DNA from: Lentisphaerae bacterium GWF2_49_21
Lineage (GTDB): Bacteria; Verrucomicrobiota; Lentisphaeria; Victivallales; GWF2-50-93
DNA: 64,000 bases
Direction of reading: 5' to 3'
Assembly: GCA_001804805.1 (NCBI GenBank)
Contig: MHBH01000039.1
Location: 62,001 to 126,000 of the forward strand
The first letter of the stretch is position 1; every line of letters starts with the position of its first letter. Shown here one piece after another: positions 17,967 to 26,132 of this stretch. A model generated the notes under the pieces. The model searched no databases. It had not been told where the DNA came from and saw only the letters and a list, made by a program, of their open reading frames with translations. The translations under genes and the position numbers were made by a program.

Positions 17967-18632
17967 ATGATGAAACGGCGCATGCATCTGCATTTTCTCA
18001 AGCGGAAGCTCCAGCATGACGTTGACGATCTGAAAGAGGTCGTTGAAATGTCAGAGCTGCATCTGCAGAAGGACATCAGGAGTCTTTCTATACATGTAGA
18101 AAAGGAACTGGCCGATCTGTCCGAGGAAGAGAAGGAATATACTGCCGGTTGGTACGCTGAGGACTTCTTCCGCCTCGACAAGGTACTGCCTGGTATTCAG
18201 CGCCGTGCTTTCTTCCTGACCGCAATGTCCATGCTCGAGGCCAATCTCATTTACTCCTGCAAGATGTGCCACCGAGCTTATGGCTTTGAGAAGGAATTCA
18301 AGAAAAAGAGAGATATAAGGACGATAATCCAGGCCCTGGACTACCTGAATAATAATCTTAGCATCCGGCAGCATTCCTACAAGTACTATTGGGATATCCT
18401 ACAACATCTGTGGACTATTCGAAACTGTCTTGTCCACAGTGATGGCAAGCCAAGCTCTAAGGACGAGAAGGAGATAACTGACTTCTGCAAGGAGTTCTCG
18501 TCCATAAAGGTTGACCGGCTCAAGGGCATTGTCTTTAAGAAAGGAAGCATGGAAAAGGTGATTCACATCATCGACCAGCTCTTCAGGCGGCTTATGGATG
18601 AGATCGGCAGGAACAAGATGCCTGAGAAGTAG
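17967..18632 (+). CDS. Second HEPN-like protein with RNCLVH motif
   Basis: 221 residues, strongly helical. The N-terminus is a charged coiled-coil-like region (about 1-55). A hydrophobic helix (FFLTAMSMLEANLIYSC) is followed by TIRNCLVHSDG near residues 150-160, again an R-x4-H motif of the HEPN type and followed by an acidic, lysine-rich helix. It has no close overall resemblance to the preceding protein beyond this layout, so the pair is not a simple recent duplication. Tandem ATGs at 17967 and 17970 both fit the GGGAAG upstream. It is probably co-transcribed with the gene before it. Confidence 0.7.
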   Translation: MMKRRMHLHFLKRKLQHDVDDLKEVVEMSELHLQKDIRSLSIHVEKELADLSEEEKEYTAGWYAEDFFRLDKVLPGIQRRAFFLTAMSMLEANLIYSCKMCHRAYGFEKEFKKKRDIRTIIQALDYLNNNLSIRQHSYKYYWDILQHLWTIRNCLVHSDGKPSSKDEKEITDFCKEFSSIKVDRLKGIVFKKGSMEKVIHIIDQLFRRLMDEIGRNKMPEK

Positions 18633-18817
18633 GATAATAAAGGCTATGCCTACCATGCCCTTAGGCCAGTTCCAGGCCTTGTGCTCCGTTGACATGTTGA
18701 GGCTGTCGTTTTTGAGCATCCTTGGACCGCCGTTGGAAATGAGGCCGGGGGACTTAACAGACCTCATCTTATGCGACTGATGCGTATGACGACGGGACCA
18801 GCAAACCGGAGACAGAC

Positions 18818-20587
18818 ATGTCCGATATCATAGCAGAGATCCAAAAGGTACTTGCCGAGTACGATTCGGACATCAAGCCCATCACCGAATATGACGTCTC
18901 CGACCGCATATGCAAACTACTCGGCAAGGACTACACCTCAGAGCTGCCTATGCAGTGGAATGCGGAAACATGGGCGTTCGCCTTCCAGGAGTCCAAGTTG
19001 GAGGATAACAAAGGACGGAGCACATTCTACGGCCCTCTAAGAGCGTTGATAGGATATGATGAATACCCCAGCATCGGCAAGATTACTCCAGAGATTATTG
19101 ACTACTGGACTGACCGTGCAACATCCTCCAGGCATCCGGTGCTCAAGACACGCTATGCCGACCTTGTATGGGACCTCTCCAAGAAGGTGAAAGGCGCTCC
19201 TGCAAGTCACACCATGGCGCAACAGGTGATCGACAGCACCATCGAGATGGCCTGGCTACAGTGCCACAAATATAAGACGACCATCATAAGGAGGCTCAGG
19301 CGTGCCCTGTCGCTGTCGCTCAGTCTAGGTGACGATGAGAGTGTTGCCAGGGTTCGTGACGCCGTCATTGTGTATGAGGATGCAGTCGCGGAGGACGACA
19401 AGGAGGCGCTGTGGGGTTTTTCGTTCGACATGCTGCTGCTTGACAACCCGAAGGTAAAGGTGTCGGAAGACATCAGGCTGAAGCTTGTCGGTGATTTGGA
19501 GGCAAGGCTTGGCAGGTTTGCAGCCCCTGACAGGATTCCGCGTAATCCATGGGGTGCCGAAGATGCGGCCATGCGGCTTGCCCGCCATTACCGCAAGGAA
19601 GGCAGGGCTGAAGATGTTAGACGTGTCTTGCTGGTCTACGAGCAGTGCTTCCAGTCATTTGCAGCGCAGGCGTCGGCGATGCAGGCCTCGGCATGGCTGC
19701 GTGGCATACATGCGGTGTTTGCTGACTTCGGGCTCGCGGACGATGCGCGGCGCATAGCCGTCCAGCTGCGGGAACTCGGGCCGCGCTGCACGTCCGAGAT
19801 GAAGCCTGTCACGTTCACAACGACTATTCCTGAAGAGGAGATGCGTAAATATATAGAAGTCATGACTGAGGGTAGCCTGCATGACTCCCTGCTGCGAGTG
19901 GCTGCCAAGTACTTCCCTGACAGGTCGGTTATAGAGGAGCAGCTCAGCGAACTGGCTGAGGCGGCTCCTCTGATGTCCCATTTGACAATCATCCTGCAGG
20001 ACCATAAGGGGCGTCCTGTTGCCTCGGTCGATGACATAGACAGCGATCTGGACGGCCGCGTAGCCATGCAGATGTCCCATAGCATGAAGTTCTCAGCCAT
20101 GTCGATGCGACTGGTACTTGCGGAAATCTTCCGCAGGAACAATGTGACCGCCCAGGTGCTTGCCGAATACATCTGCCGCTCACCGGTGTTCGAGGAAGGA
20201 AGATGCCAGATGCTGGAGCATGGCCTTCAGTTATATCTGTCAGGAGATCACCTTGCCTCGGCACATGTGCTGATACCGTGCATCGAGAACGCATTCAGGT
20301 TGATGCTTGAAAAGCTCAGAGGTGACGTTCTGAAGCCTGCAAGGAACGGCGGCATGCAGCTGAAGACTCTCGACGAGTTGCTGCGCAGCCCGAAACTTTT
20401 GGAGTTTTTCGGAGAGGACAGAATCCTTTACTTCCGTGTCCTGCTCACAGACCAGCGGGGCTGGAACCTGCGTAACGATGTGTGCCACGGGCTCACGGTA
20501 CCGGAGGCGTTCGGCACTGCAATGACCGACAGGCTGCTCCATGTGCTCCTGTGCCTTGCGCAGGTCAGGGCGAAGCAGCAGGCGTGA
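18818..20587 (+). CDS. DUF4209-like protein with C-terminal RNDVCHG motif
   Basis: 589 soluble residues. The N-terminal half is helical and repeat-like (about 1-330). The C-terminal part resembles DUF4209: HVLIPCIENAFRLML near residues 480-495 and LRNDVCHGL near 555-563, an R-x4-H motif like those in the two upstream genes. DUF4209 proteins are scattered among bacteria, often in accessory regions, and have no settled function; the motif suggests a HEPN-like fold. The gene lies 185 bases after the second HEPN gene and ends before a set of hairpins. The upstream gap holds no other convincing reading frame. Confidence 0.75.
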   Translation: MSDIIAEIQKVLAEYDSDIKPITEYDVSDRICKLLGKDYTSELPMQWNAETWAFAFQESKLEDNKGRSTFYGPLRALIGYDEYPSIGKITPEIIDYWTDRATSSRHPVLKTRYADLVWDLSKKVKGAPASHTMAQQVIDSTIEMAWLQCHKYKTTIIRRLRRALSLSLSLGDDESVARVRDAVIVYEDAVAEDDKEALWGFSFDMLLLDNPKVKVSEDIRLKLVGDLEARLGRFAAPDRIPRNPWGAEDAAMRLARHYRKEGRAEDVRRVLLVYEQCFQSFAAQASAMQASAWLRGIHAVFADFGLADDARRIAVQLRELGPRCTSEMKPVTFTTTIPEEEMRKYIEVMTEGSLHDSLLRVAAKYFPDRSVIEEQLSELAEAAPLMSHLTIILQDHKGRPVASVDDIDSDLDGRVAMQMSHSMKFSAMSMRLVLAEIFRRNNVTAQVLAEYICRSPVFEEGRCQMLEHGLQLYLSGDHLASAHVLIPCIENAFRLMLEKLRGDVLKPARNGGMQLKTLDELLRSPKLLEFFGEDRILYFRVLLTDQRGWNLRNDVCHGLTVPEAFGTAMTDRLLHVLLCLAQVRAKQQA

Positions 20588-20621
20588 TACATGAATAAAC
20601 ATACTTATGGTAACTCGAATC

Positions 20622-20647
20622 CAATCTGCAGGAATTCCTGCAGATTG
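20622..20647. repeat. Perfect 26-bp palindrome
   Basis: The sequence is exactly its own reverse complement over 26 bases, centred on GAATTC and flanked by CTGCAG on both sides. It lies 34 bases after the DUF4209-like stop codon. No T-run follows, so it is not a classical terminator. It could be a protein-binding site or a module boundary. Confidence 0.8.
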
Positions 20648-20653
20648 ATCTGA

Positions 20654-20677
20654 CTTCAGGGCAACTTTGCCCAGAAG
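20654..20677. repeat. Short hairpin CTTC-A-GGGCA / TGCCC-A-GAAG
   Basis: Arms CTTC and GGGCA (20654-20663) pair with TGCCC and GAAG (20668-20677), with one A-A mismatch and a four-base loop. It follows the 26-bp palindrome by six bases in the convergent gap. A transcript-end structure is possible. Confidence 0.5.
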
Positions 20678-20698
20678 TCCCAGCAATATCCCTGCGAC

Positions 20699-20748
20699 AG
20701 CTAAAAAAAGAAGCCGGCCTTTCCGCCAGCCCCTTTTCTTTTTTAGCT
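20699..20748 (-). terminator. Bidirectional Rho-independent terminator
   Basis: AGCTAAAAAA on one side and TTTTTTAGCT on the other bracket a GC core (GCCGGC ... GCCAGC). Both strands give a stem followed by a T-run. It lies three bases beyond the DUF932 stop codon, so it ends the minus-strand operon and can also stop transcription from the DUF4209-like gene. Confidence 0.8.
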
Positions 20749-20750
20749 CT

Positions 20751-21602
20751 TCACTTCATCCCGAACAGCCCCGCCAGCCGCCTGTAGCAGTAGTCCGCCC
20801 TTGCCGGCGAATACTTCTTTGCGGTCTCCGTGAAACCGTTGTACAGGCTCCACTTCGTAGGGTCACTGAACTCCTCGTGCCTGGGCTCCTTGAATTCCTT
20901 CAGTACCGTCAAAATATCGCATGAAGGTATCGCCTTGATTTCAGCGGCCATCACCGTGATCACTCTGGCCTGGTCCACACTGACGGCCTCGATCTTCATC
21001 TCCCCGATCCTTTCCTCAAGCCTGACATACTGGTATGCCAGCCTGTCGAACGCCTGCGGTATCAGTTCCTCGATTTCTATCCGTGACGTGTGCTTCCTGT
21101 GGATCACGACCTCCCCTCCGAAGGCCATATTATCACAAACCGCGATCCGCTCTCCAACAACTAAACCAAGCGCGAAGCTCTTGTCATGGCTGTTCCTTAT
21201 GCCCAGCGCCCTCGTGCATCCCGTACTTCCTCCATTAGCGAAGTTGAGCACCCCGAACATCTTCATGCCATCGCCCGTCAGGCCATATTCCTCCTTGACG
21301 ATCTCATAGCCCCTGTGCTTCGCTACATGCGTGACAAACTCCGCCACCTCGTAGTGCGGTACAGGTTTCCATGACATCGTCGGCTTCGGCGTCAGTACAT
21401 CCTTCAGTTCGTCCCTCGTCGCCGTCCTCGCGCCGCAGTGCAATATCAGACTGTTGTTCATTTTCGCCTTCTCCCTTGTTTCGTATTTTGATAAGATCTC
21501 CTTTATGCCGTGTCCCGTCAGCAGGAACCTGGGCTGCGGCTCCCATTCATCCTCGAGCCTCTTGAGGAAGGCCGTGGTATTCTCGTCGTATTTCACTTTC
21601 AT
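20751..21602 (-). CDS. DUF932 (phage/plasmid-like) protein
   Basis: 283 residues. The stretch LGIRNSHDKSFALGLVVGERIAVCDNMAFGGE is characteristic of DUF932 proteins such as the E. coli prophage products YfjQ and YafZ. These are common on plasmids, phages and genomic islands; the biochemical role is unknown. The ATG overlaps the stop of the upstream nuclease gene (ATGA), with AAGG eight bases before it. It is the last gene of the operon, directly before a strong terminator. Family assignment is firm. Confidence 0.88.
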   Translation of the reverse strand: MKVKYDENTTAFLKRLEDEWEPQPRFLLTGHGIKEILSKYETREKAKMNNSLILHCGARTATRDELKDVLTPKPTMSWKPVPHYEVAEFVTHVAKHRGYEIVKEEYGLTGDGMKMFGVLNFANGGSTGCTRALGIRNSHDKSFALGLVVGERIAVCDNMAFGGEVVIHRKHTSRIEIEELIPQAFDRLAYQYVRLEERIGEMKIEAVSVDQARVITVMAAEIKAIPSCDILTVLKEFKEPRHEEFSDPTKWSLYNGFTETAKKYSPARADYCYRRLAGLFGMK

Positions 21603-22477
21603 GCTGCGGCCTTCATCTTCCTGGCATCACTGCAATCTCCAACTGATATGGTCCTGCTCTGCGTCCTGTGCCACTCACGGCACGCCGCAGCATACACGCA
21701 GTCACCGCAGAAAAAGCTGGACTCATTCGGTAGAAAGGATTCAGCTTTAATTGCGTTCTCGACAGCGCCGACAAGCTTCAGCATCCTCTGGAAATGGTCG
21801 TGCTTCCTCATCGTCGGGTAGCGTGTGACAGCAGGCTTTGCAGTCTTCGTGATCACATCGTACCTGAACAATGTCTGCTCGGGATCCATTTTCATTTCAC
21901 GCCAGCCCGCATAGAGGTAGCATGTCGCCTGGAAGTCCTTCGATGCCTTGTCTGCTGGCCATTTTCTTGCCGCTGTCTTCCAGTCTATGATCGCAGTAGC
22001 GCCGTCAGGCAGCCTGATTATAAGATCAAATTCTCCGATCAGAACCTTGTCCGATACCGGCAGGCCCCTGTAGTCCGTAAGCATTACACGGAACGGTACG
22101 CCGGCATCAATGACGATCTCATCCTGTGGCCAGTTCTCCATAAGGCATGCCACCATGCTCCTGCCCATGGTATCGCAGCCGTTCTCATCGCAGTCGCCGA
22201 ATGTGAGGTTCTCCGAGCCCCTGCATTCCTCCAGGAATCGTTCGCTGAAGAAATCCTCGGCTTCAGCCGCATCAATTCTCCTGCCGTCCTTCTTTTTTAC
22301 TGCGATCCAAGTGGCTGCAGTGTGGAACGCGCCGCCGAAGACCAGGCTCAGCGGCGTGTGTTCCCTTTCAATCCTGTAATGGTACTGGAACGCCCACTGC
22401 AGGGAACAGTTGAGAAATTTTGACAACCTGCTGCATGAAAAATGCGGCGCCTTCAGATAGTTTTCCGGTATGGGCAT
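21599..22477 (-). CDS. PD-(D/E)XK nuclease with Fe-S cysteine pattern (Cas4/RecB-like)
   Basis: 292 residues from the ATG at 22475-22477, which has AAGGAGA just upstream; a longer frame to 22549 lacks such a site. GEFDLIIRLPDG followed by AIIDWKTA gives the D ... D-x-K core of PD-(D/E)XK nucleases. An N-terminal Cys pair (CSRLSKFLNC) and a C-terminal CGDCVYAAAC pattern match the four-cysteine iron-sulfur site of Cas4/AddB/RecB-like exonucleases. It likely processes DNA ends during replication or recombination of the element. There is no CRISPR array nearby, so this is not evidence for an adaptation Cas4. Confidence 0.85.
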   Translation of the reverse strand: MPIPENYLKAPHFSCSRLSKFLNCSLQWAFQYHYRIEREHTPLSLVFGGAFHTAATWIAVKKKDGRRIDAAEAEDFFSERFLEECRGSENLTFGDCDENGCDTMGRSMVACLMENWPQDEIVIDAGVPFRVMLTDYRGLPVSDKVLIGEFDLIIRLPDGATAIIDWKTAARKWPADKASKDFQATCYLYAGWREMKMDPEQTLFRYDVITKTAKPAVTRYPTMRKHDHFQRMLKLVGAVENAIKAESFLPNESSFFCGDCVYAAACREWHRTQSRTISVGDCSDARKMKAAA

Positions 22478-22558
22478 AAGTCTCCTTTTGGTTATGGTAA
22501 AGGATGCCGGCGACAATGCAGTTGTCGGCGGTGGCTGTGTTGCCGGCACCCTTGGTTT

Positions 22559-22960
22559 TTATTTTATCTGGTCGATCAGCTGGCTGCACTGCTCCCTGGT
22601 GAGGTCGTATGCCGAGCCCGCATTGCACCGCCTCAGGTAAGGCGTGATGTCCACGGCCTTCTCCTTGGCGATGTCCAGCAGATAGCTGACCTGCTTCTTC
22701 GTCGCCGGCATATTGGCGTTCTTGCCATTGCCGTTTGCCTGCGTTGGCTGTGCAGGTGTGACTGCAGCAGCAGTCTTGCCATTGAGTTCGGTCTCCACGG
22801 AGCTCTTCACCAGCTCGAATGTCGAATGTATCCTCTGCTTCAACTGGTCCTCGCTGAGTCCGTCAGGCAGTTCGATCTCGATGGATGCGTGGAAGCACTT
22901 CGAGCTGTATTCCTGCTCCGCCGGGACCTTCTTCTGGTATGATGCATTGAGTTTCAGCAT
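22559..22960 (-). CDS. Small phage-type protein of the replication module
   Basis: 133 residues. An N-terminal beta-rich half (KCFHASIEIELPDGLSEDQL) is joined by an Ala/Thr/Asn linker to a short helical C-terminal half (ATKKQVSYLLDIAKEK) resembling the small helical domains that bind DNA or partners in phage proteins. AAAGGA precedes the ATG. I do not recognise a named family. Its place between the clamp and the Fe-S nuclease suggests a recombination accessory role. Confidence 0.65.
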   Translation of the reverse strand: MLKLNASYQKKVPAEQEYSSKCFHASIEIELPDGLSEDQLKQRIHSTFELVKSSVETELNGKTAAAVTPAQPTQANGNGKNANMPATKKQVSYLLDIAKEKAVDITPYLRRCNAGSAYDLTREQCSQLIDQIK

Positions 22961-22976
22961 TTTATTTTCCTTTCGT

Positions 22977-23183
22977 TTAAGCTGCCGTGATGAACGTGTA
23001 CTCGTCCATTGTCAGCGGGTTCACCTTTACCGTATGGCTGACGGTGTTTGCGTAGTCCTTTTCGACGGCGGCCTCGGCCTTTACCGCCGCAGTGGACACG
23101 CTGTCCGCCATGAGATGCACGCAGGTCCTGCCTATGCGCCTGCCCCGGCTCGTTATCTCAAGTATGACTTCAAATGGTTTCAT
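22977..23183 (-). CDS. Small conserved-looking protein (68 aa)
   Basis: A good ribosome site (GAAAGGAAAAC) lies directly before the ATG, and the gene ends 16 bases before the next operon gene. The sequence is a mixed alpha/beta pattern with no cysteine motif beyond a single Cys. Function unknown. The evidence for being real is the ribosome site and its fit in the operon. Confidence 0.6.
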   Translation of the reverse strand: MKPFEVILEITSRGRRIGRTCVHLMADSVSTAAVKAEAAVEKDYANTVSHTVKVNPLTMDEYTFITAA

Positions 23184-23211
23184 GTTTTCCTTTCGTTATG
23201 CCTGTAAATGG

Positions 23212-23246
23212 AAAGGCCCGCCCCGCACAATGCAGGAACGGGCCCT
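23212..23246 (-). repeat. Intra-operon hairpin between clamp gene and 68-aa gene
   Basis: GGCCCG (23215-23220) pairs with CGGGCC (23239-23244) around an 18-base loop that can itself pair in part. It could attenuate transcription or stabilise the mRNA between two operon genes. Confidence 0.45.
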
Positions 23247-23265
23247 CGGTTATTGATTGTCTGGT

Positions 23266-24702
23266 TTAAGCCGCCTTTGACTTCAGCCTTTCGATGAGGT
23301 CGCGGGTCTCCTTGAAATCCTTCTCCTTCTGCTTCACGCTCTTCTGGGCGTCCGTGATCTTCCTCTGTATCATTGCAGCGGAATCCGCAAGCGCCTTCGC
23401 GGCAAGCCTGATTTCGTCGGCTGCAGTACGCAGCTCCTCGAAGGGGTCCGCCGCAGTCTCCTGTGCGCCCTGCGGCTTGAACTGCATTCCGGTCTTTGGT
23501 GCCGTCTGTGTTTCGACCTTCTTTTCCGCTGCCGCTGCTTCTGTTTTCTTCTCCGTCATCTTGTCCTCCTTGTTCGGGGTTATTCCAATCTTCTTCCAGC
23601 AGGCTTCAATATCACGCACGTTGCGCATCGGCATGAACACATATATTCCCGCCTTGCCGCTGGACATGAATGCCGAGTATGCATCGCTGAACCTGAGCTC
23701 GGTGAATCCAAGCTCCAATGCCCTCATGACATATTTCCTGTTCATGGCTGCAATCAAATCAGTGCGCCAGCCCTTGTATTCAGCCCTGGTCTCAATCTTC
23801 ACACTGCTGGACGGCTGCCGCGACATGAACTTCACGCCCTTGCCGCCGGCATACATTACGATGCCCTGAGGGTCGTCCTTGTAGCCTTCGAGCTTCGGGA
23901 TGGACTTCTCGAGCATGGCAATATCCTCGGCAGTAAAGACGATCCTGTTCTTAAGCGACGCCTCCCTGGGGATCACCTGGTTGAAGTTCGGATAGCTGGC
24001 GACGATGCATCTTACGGTGTACTGCCATGCTCCGGACTGGAAGCTGACATGCGTGATGTCCTTCTTGTCCATGACAACGCCCATCGTGCCGTCGTCCTTG
24101 AAGAATCCGGATGAGAGCATCCTTGTATTCGGCAGTATGACCTGTTCCTTGATCGGAAGCACAAAGTTCAGTTTTGCAAGCTGCGAGCCGTCTGTCGCGA
24201 TGATACCGTCCTTGTCCAGGCATATGCCGGTGATCGCCCTCCTGGTGTCGTCCCTGGACGCCGAAGGGAATGCCAGCTTCATAAGGCTGAAGATCTCCTT
24301 TGAGACCGGTGACATGCTGTCGGGCAGGGGCCTGTTCGCCGGCCAGTCAGCCACTGGCATTGTTTCAAACTGGCGCTCCATGCGCTGGCCCGCTATTTCC
24401 ATTGACAGCCTGACGGAGTTCGCTGCCGCAGTTTCAATACCGAGCATGCTCCTGCCGCTGCCGCCCTCTATGAACTCCTTCAAAGCTTCAAGCCGGACAA
24501 TGCAGTCCAGCGGTTCCAGCTTCTCGGCGAACGGAAGCCTGCAGTCCAGCCACTGCTCCAAGTCCGTGCCCGAAAGTGTGAGAGTATCATTTTCTGCTTT
24601 GATCCTCACGCAGGCCAGTATCGGCAGGTTCGTCTTCGCGCAGACGACCTTCGACAATCCTTTCAGCGCCTCCTGCAGATTCTGTTTCATTACCGTGATC
24701 AT
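23266..24702 (-). CDS. DnaN-like DNA polymerase III beta sliding clamp with coiled-coil extension
   Basis: 478 residues. The N-terminal part (KVVCAKTNLPILACVRIKA ... LTLSGTDLEQWL) and the end of domain three (AGIYVFMPMRN) match the start and the conserved MPMR end of bacterial beta clamps, so residues 1 to about 365 form the three-domain ring subunit. Residues about 385-478 are an added Lys/Ala/Glu-rich coiled coil not found in ordinary DnaN. GGGAGG precedes the ATG, which overlaps the upstream stop (ATGA). Its setting among phage/plasmid genes makes it an element-encoded clamp rather than the host dnaN. It may recruit the host polymerase to the element or displace the host clamp. The extension could bind a partner; its role is unknown. 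Confidence 0.85.
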   Translation of the reverse strand: MITVMKQNLQEALKGLSKVVCAKTNLPILACVRIKAENDTLTLSGTDLEQWLDCRLPFAEKLEPLDCIVRLEALKEFIEGGSGRSMLGIETAAANSVRLSMEIAGQRMERQFETMPVADWPANRPLPDSMSPVSKEIFSLMKLAFPSASRDDTRRAITGICLDKDGIIATDGSQLAKLNFVLPIKEQVILPNTRMLSSGFFKDDGTMGVVMDKKDITHVSFQSGAWQYTVRCIVASYPNFNQVIPREASLKNRIVFTAEDIAMLEKSIPKLEGYKDDPQGIVMYAGGKGVKFMSRQPSSSVKIETRAEYKGWRTDLIAAMNRKYVMRALELGFTELRFSDAYSAFMSSGKAGIYVFMPMRNVRDIEACWKKIGITPNKEDKMTEKKTEAAAAEKKVETQTAPKTGMQFKPQGAQETAADPFEELRTAADEIRLAAKALADSAAMIQRKITDAQKSVKQKEKDFKETRDLIERLKSKAA

Positions 24703-24980
24703 TTATTCCTCCCTGTTGGTTTTATATCGTTAATTGTTTCCTCTATGAACCTTGCGGCCTCGTCCCCGTAGGTCTTTTTGATGAAGTCCTCCAGGGAGCC
24801 GTCTTTGTCGATGTCGTAGCCCTTGTGCGCCACCATCCAGTCATCGAGCCTTATGATGTCGATGCAGAATCTTTTCGTCACGACCGTCATCAGCTCGTCC
24901 ATGAAGAGGCCGCCTGGAAGATTGAACAACCTCGTGAATTCGTCCTTCCTGTCCTGTATCACGCATGCGAAAGTCTTCAT
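24699..24980 (-). CDS. Small protein coupled to the sliding clamp (93 aa)
   Basis: A strong AAGGAGGATT ribosome site precedes the ATG, and the stop overlaps the clamp start as ATGA. The product is acidic and mixed alpha/beta, with no recognised motif. Tight coupling suggests it is made in proportion to the clamp, possibly as a partner. Function unknown. Confidence 0.65.
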   Translation of the reverse strand: MKTFACVIQDRKDEFTRLFNLPGGLFMDELMTVVTKRFCIDIIRLDDWMVAHKGYDIDKDGSLEDFIKKTYGDEAARFIEETINDIKPTGRNK

Positions 24981-25003
24981 AATCCTCCTTGTCGTTATGC
25001 AGG

Positions 25004-25192
25004 CTACATGAGCATGCAGTCCTGCTTGAACCTGTCATACAGAGCCCTTGCGGCGTCATGCATGCGCCTGGCGGCAGGGGACATCCTCCCGCGCTCCAGC
25101 ACCTTTTTGGAGACCTCATGCCAGTAGAGTTCCGTGGCTTCGCGCAATGCAAGGATGTCCAGCTGCGTCAGCTCGTATTTCCTGGTCTTCAT
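25004..25192 (-). CDS. Small helical protein (62 aa)
   Basis: Starts at the ATG at 25190-25192, directly after an AAGGAGGATT ribosome site nearly identical to the one of the next operon gene; the longer frame to 25252 would overlap the DUF4942 gene without such a site. The product is basic and helical (QLDILALREATELYWHEVSKKVLERG). It could be a small DNA-binding or partner protein. No family recognised. Confidence 0.6.
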   Translation of the reverse strand: MKTRKYELTQLDILALREATELYWHEVSKKVLERGRMSPAARRMHDAARALYDRFKQDCMLM

Positions 25193-25205
25193 AATCCTCC
25201 TTGTA

Positions 25206-26009
25206 TTATCCAACCTTAACCATTGCCTCCTGCTTCCCGAACAGATCCGCACCCAGGTTCAGGCCGCCCGCCTTGGCGTTCACCTTGTCGAGCAGATCCA
25301 GTCTCTTGAACTCCATGTGCATCGTGCCCTTCTTGTACCACTTCACGATGAAGTATTCGGTCTCGCAGGACATCTGCCCGTGCTGGCACGCTTCTTTAAT
25401 TGCCGTGACAAGATTGCCTGGATACTTCGCCACGCCTTTGCCGTCCATGAGATGGAACACGTTGTCCATCGCCTGTACGTATTTGTCCCTGTGGTAGACA
25501 AGGCTCATCCTGCCATTCCAGATGTTCTCGAACATCCCGGTCTTGATCACCTTCCTGCCGATGATCTCCCTGTTGTTCGTCCTGTAGTCATCGTATTTCC
25601 AGGGCCTCAGCCAGTCGAATATCTCCTTGATCGAGTCCTCGAACAGCTTGTCAATGTTGACTGCATAGCTTTCAAACCACGCCTGTATGTTGTCCAATGT
25701 GAACTCCGGCAGGTTCTTCTCGTCCTCCATCTGGCTGTTTATCTCGTCACGCTGCCTGATGCTGCAGAACTCGAAGACTCCTGACCTGTGGAGCAAATAT
25801 CCCCAGGCGCTGCCTTTTATCTTTTCCAGGCACTTCTCCTTGCTGATGCCGTGCTCCAGTATGTGCGCCCGGTAGTCTCCGAGCACCAGGCCAAGCTCCT
25901 TCTGCGCAGTCTCCAGGATATCAATGGCCCTGCTGAAATCATCCTGTGACTTTTTCACTTGACCAACTATCGCCGTAAACGTCTCACGTTTCATGATGTC
26001 GGTGTTCAT
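25206..26009 (-). CDS. DUF4942 domain protein
   Basis: 267 residues. Recognisable DUF4942 features are the helical N-terminus, WFESYAVNIDKLFEDSIKEIF, YRTNNREIIGRKVI, and the C-terminal YFIVKWYKKGTMHMEFKRLDLLDKVN. Members occur on plasmids, prophages and islands; the function is not settled, and the C-terminus of some related proteins recalls methyltransferases. AAGGAGG lies upstream of the ATG. It is the second gene of the operon. Confidence 0.85.
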   Translation of the reverse strand: MNTDIMKRETFTAIVGQVKKSQDDFSRAIDILETAQKELGLVLGDYRAHILEHGISKEKCLEKIKGSAWGYLLHRSGVFEFCSIRQRDEINSQMEDEKNLPEFTLDNIQAWFESYAVNIDKLFEDSIKEIFDWLRPWKYDDYRTNNREIIGRKVIKTGMFENIWNGRMSLVYHRDKYVQAMDNVFHLMDGKGVAKYPGNLVTAIKEACQHGQMSCETEYFIVKWYKKGTMHMEFKRLDLLDKVNAKAGGLNLGADLFGKQEAMVKVG

Positions 26010-26052
26010 TGCCAGCCTCCTTGGTCTTATGTTTAATGGCGGTGATATCTGC

Positions 26053-26090
26053 GGCGGGAGCGGACATCAGTTAAGAAATCCGCACCCGCC
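26053..26090 (-). repeat. GC-rich hairpin between sigma-like and DUF4942 genes
   Basis: GGCGGG-A-GCGGA (26053-26064) pairs with TCCGC-A-CCCGCC (26079-26090), 11 pairs and one A-A mismatch around a 14-base loop. It sits in the 123-base gap and may reduce read-through from the first gene or protect the downstream mRNA. Confidence 0.6.
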
Positions 26091-26132
26091 CTGCATTCCT
26101 GCACAGATACGCCAGTACCTCTGAAATTTATT

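Noticed and set aside
18399-18767. Minus-strand frame with a membrane-like N-terminus (MSTEHKAWNWPKGMVGIAFIILL)
   Set aside because: Most of it is antisense to the second HEPN-like gene, which has clear coding character and a functional-looking motif.
21599-22477. Cas4 of a CRISPR system
   Set aside because: Fe-S PD-(D/E)XK pattern is shared by many phage nucleases; there is no repeat array or other cas gene in the window.
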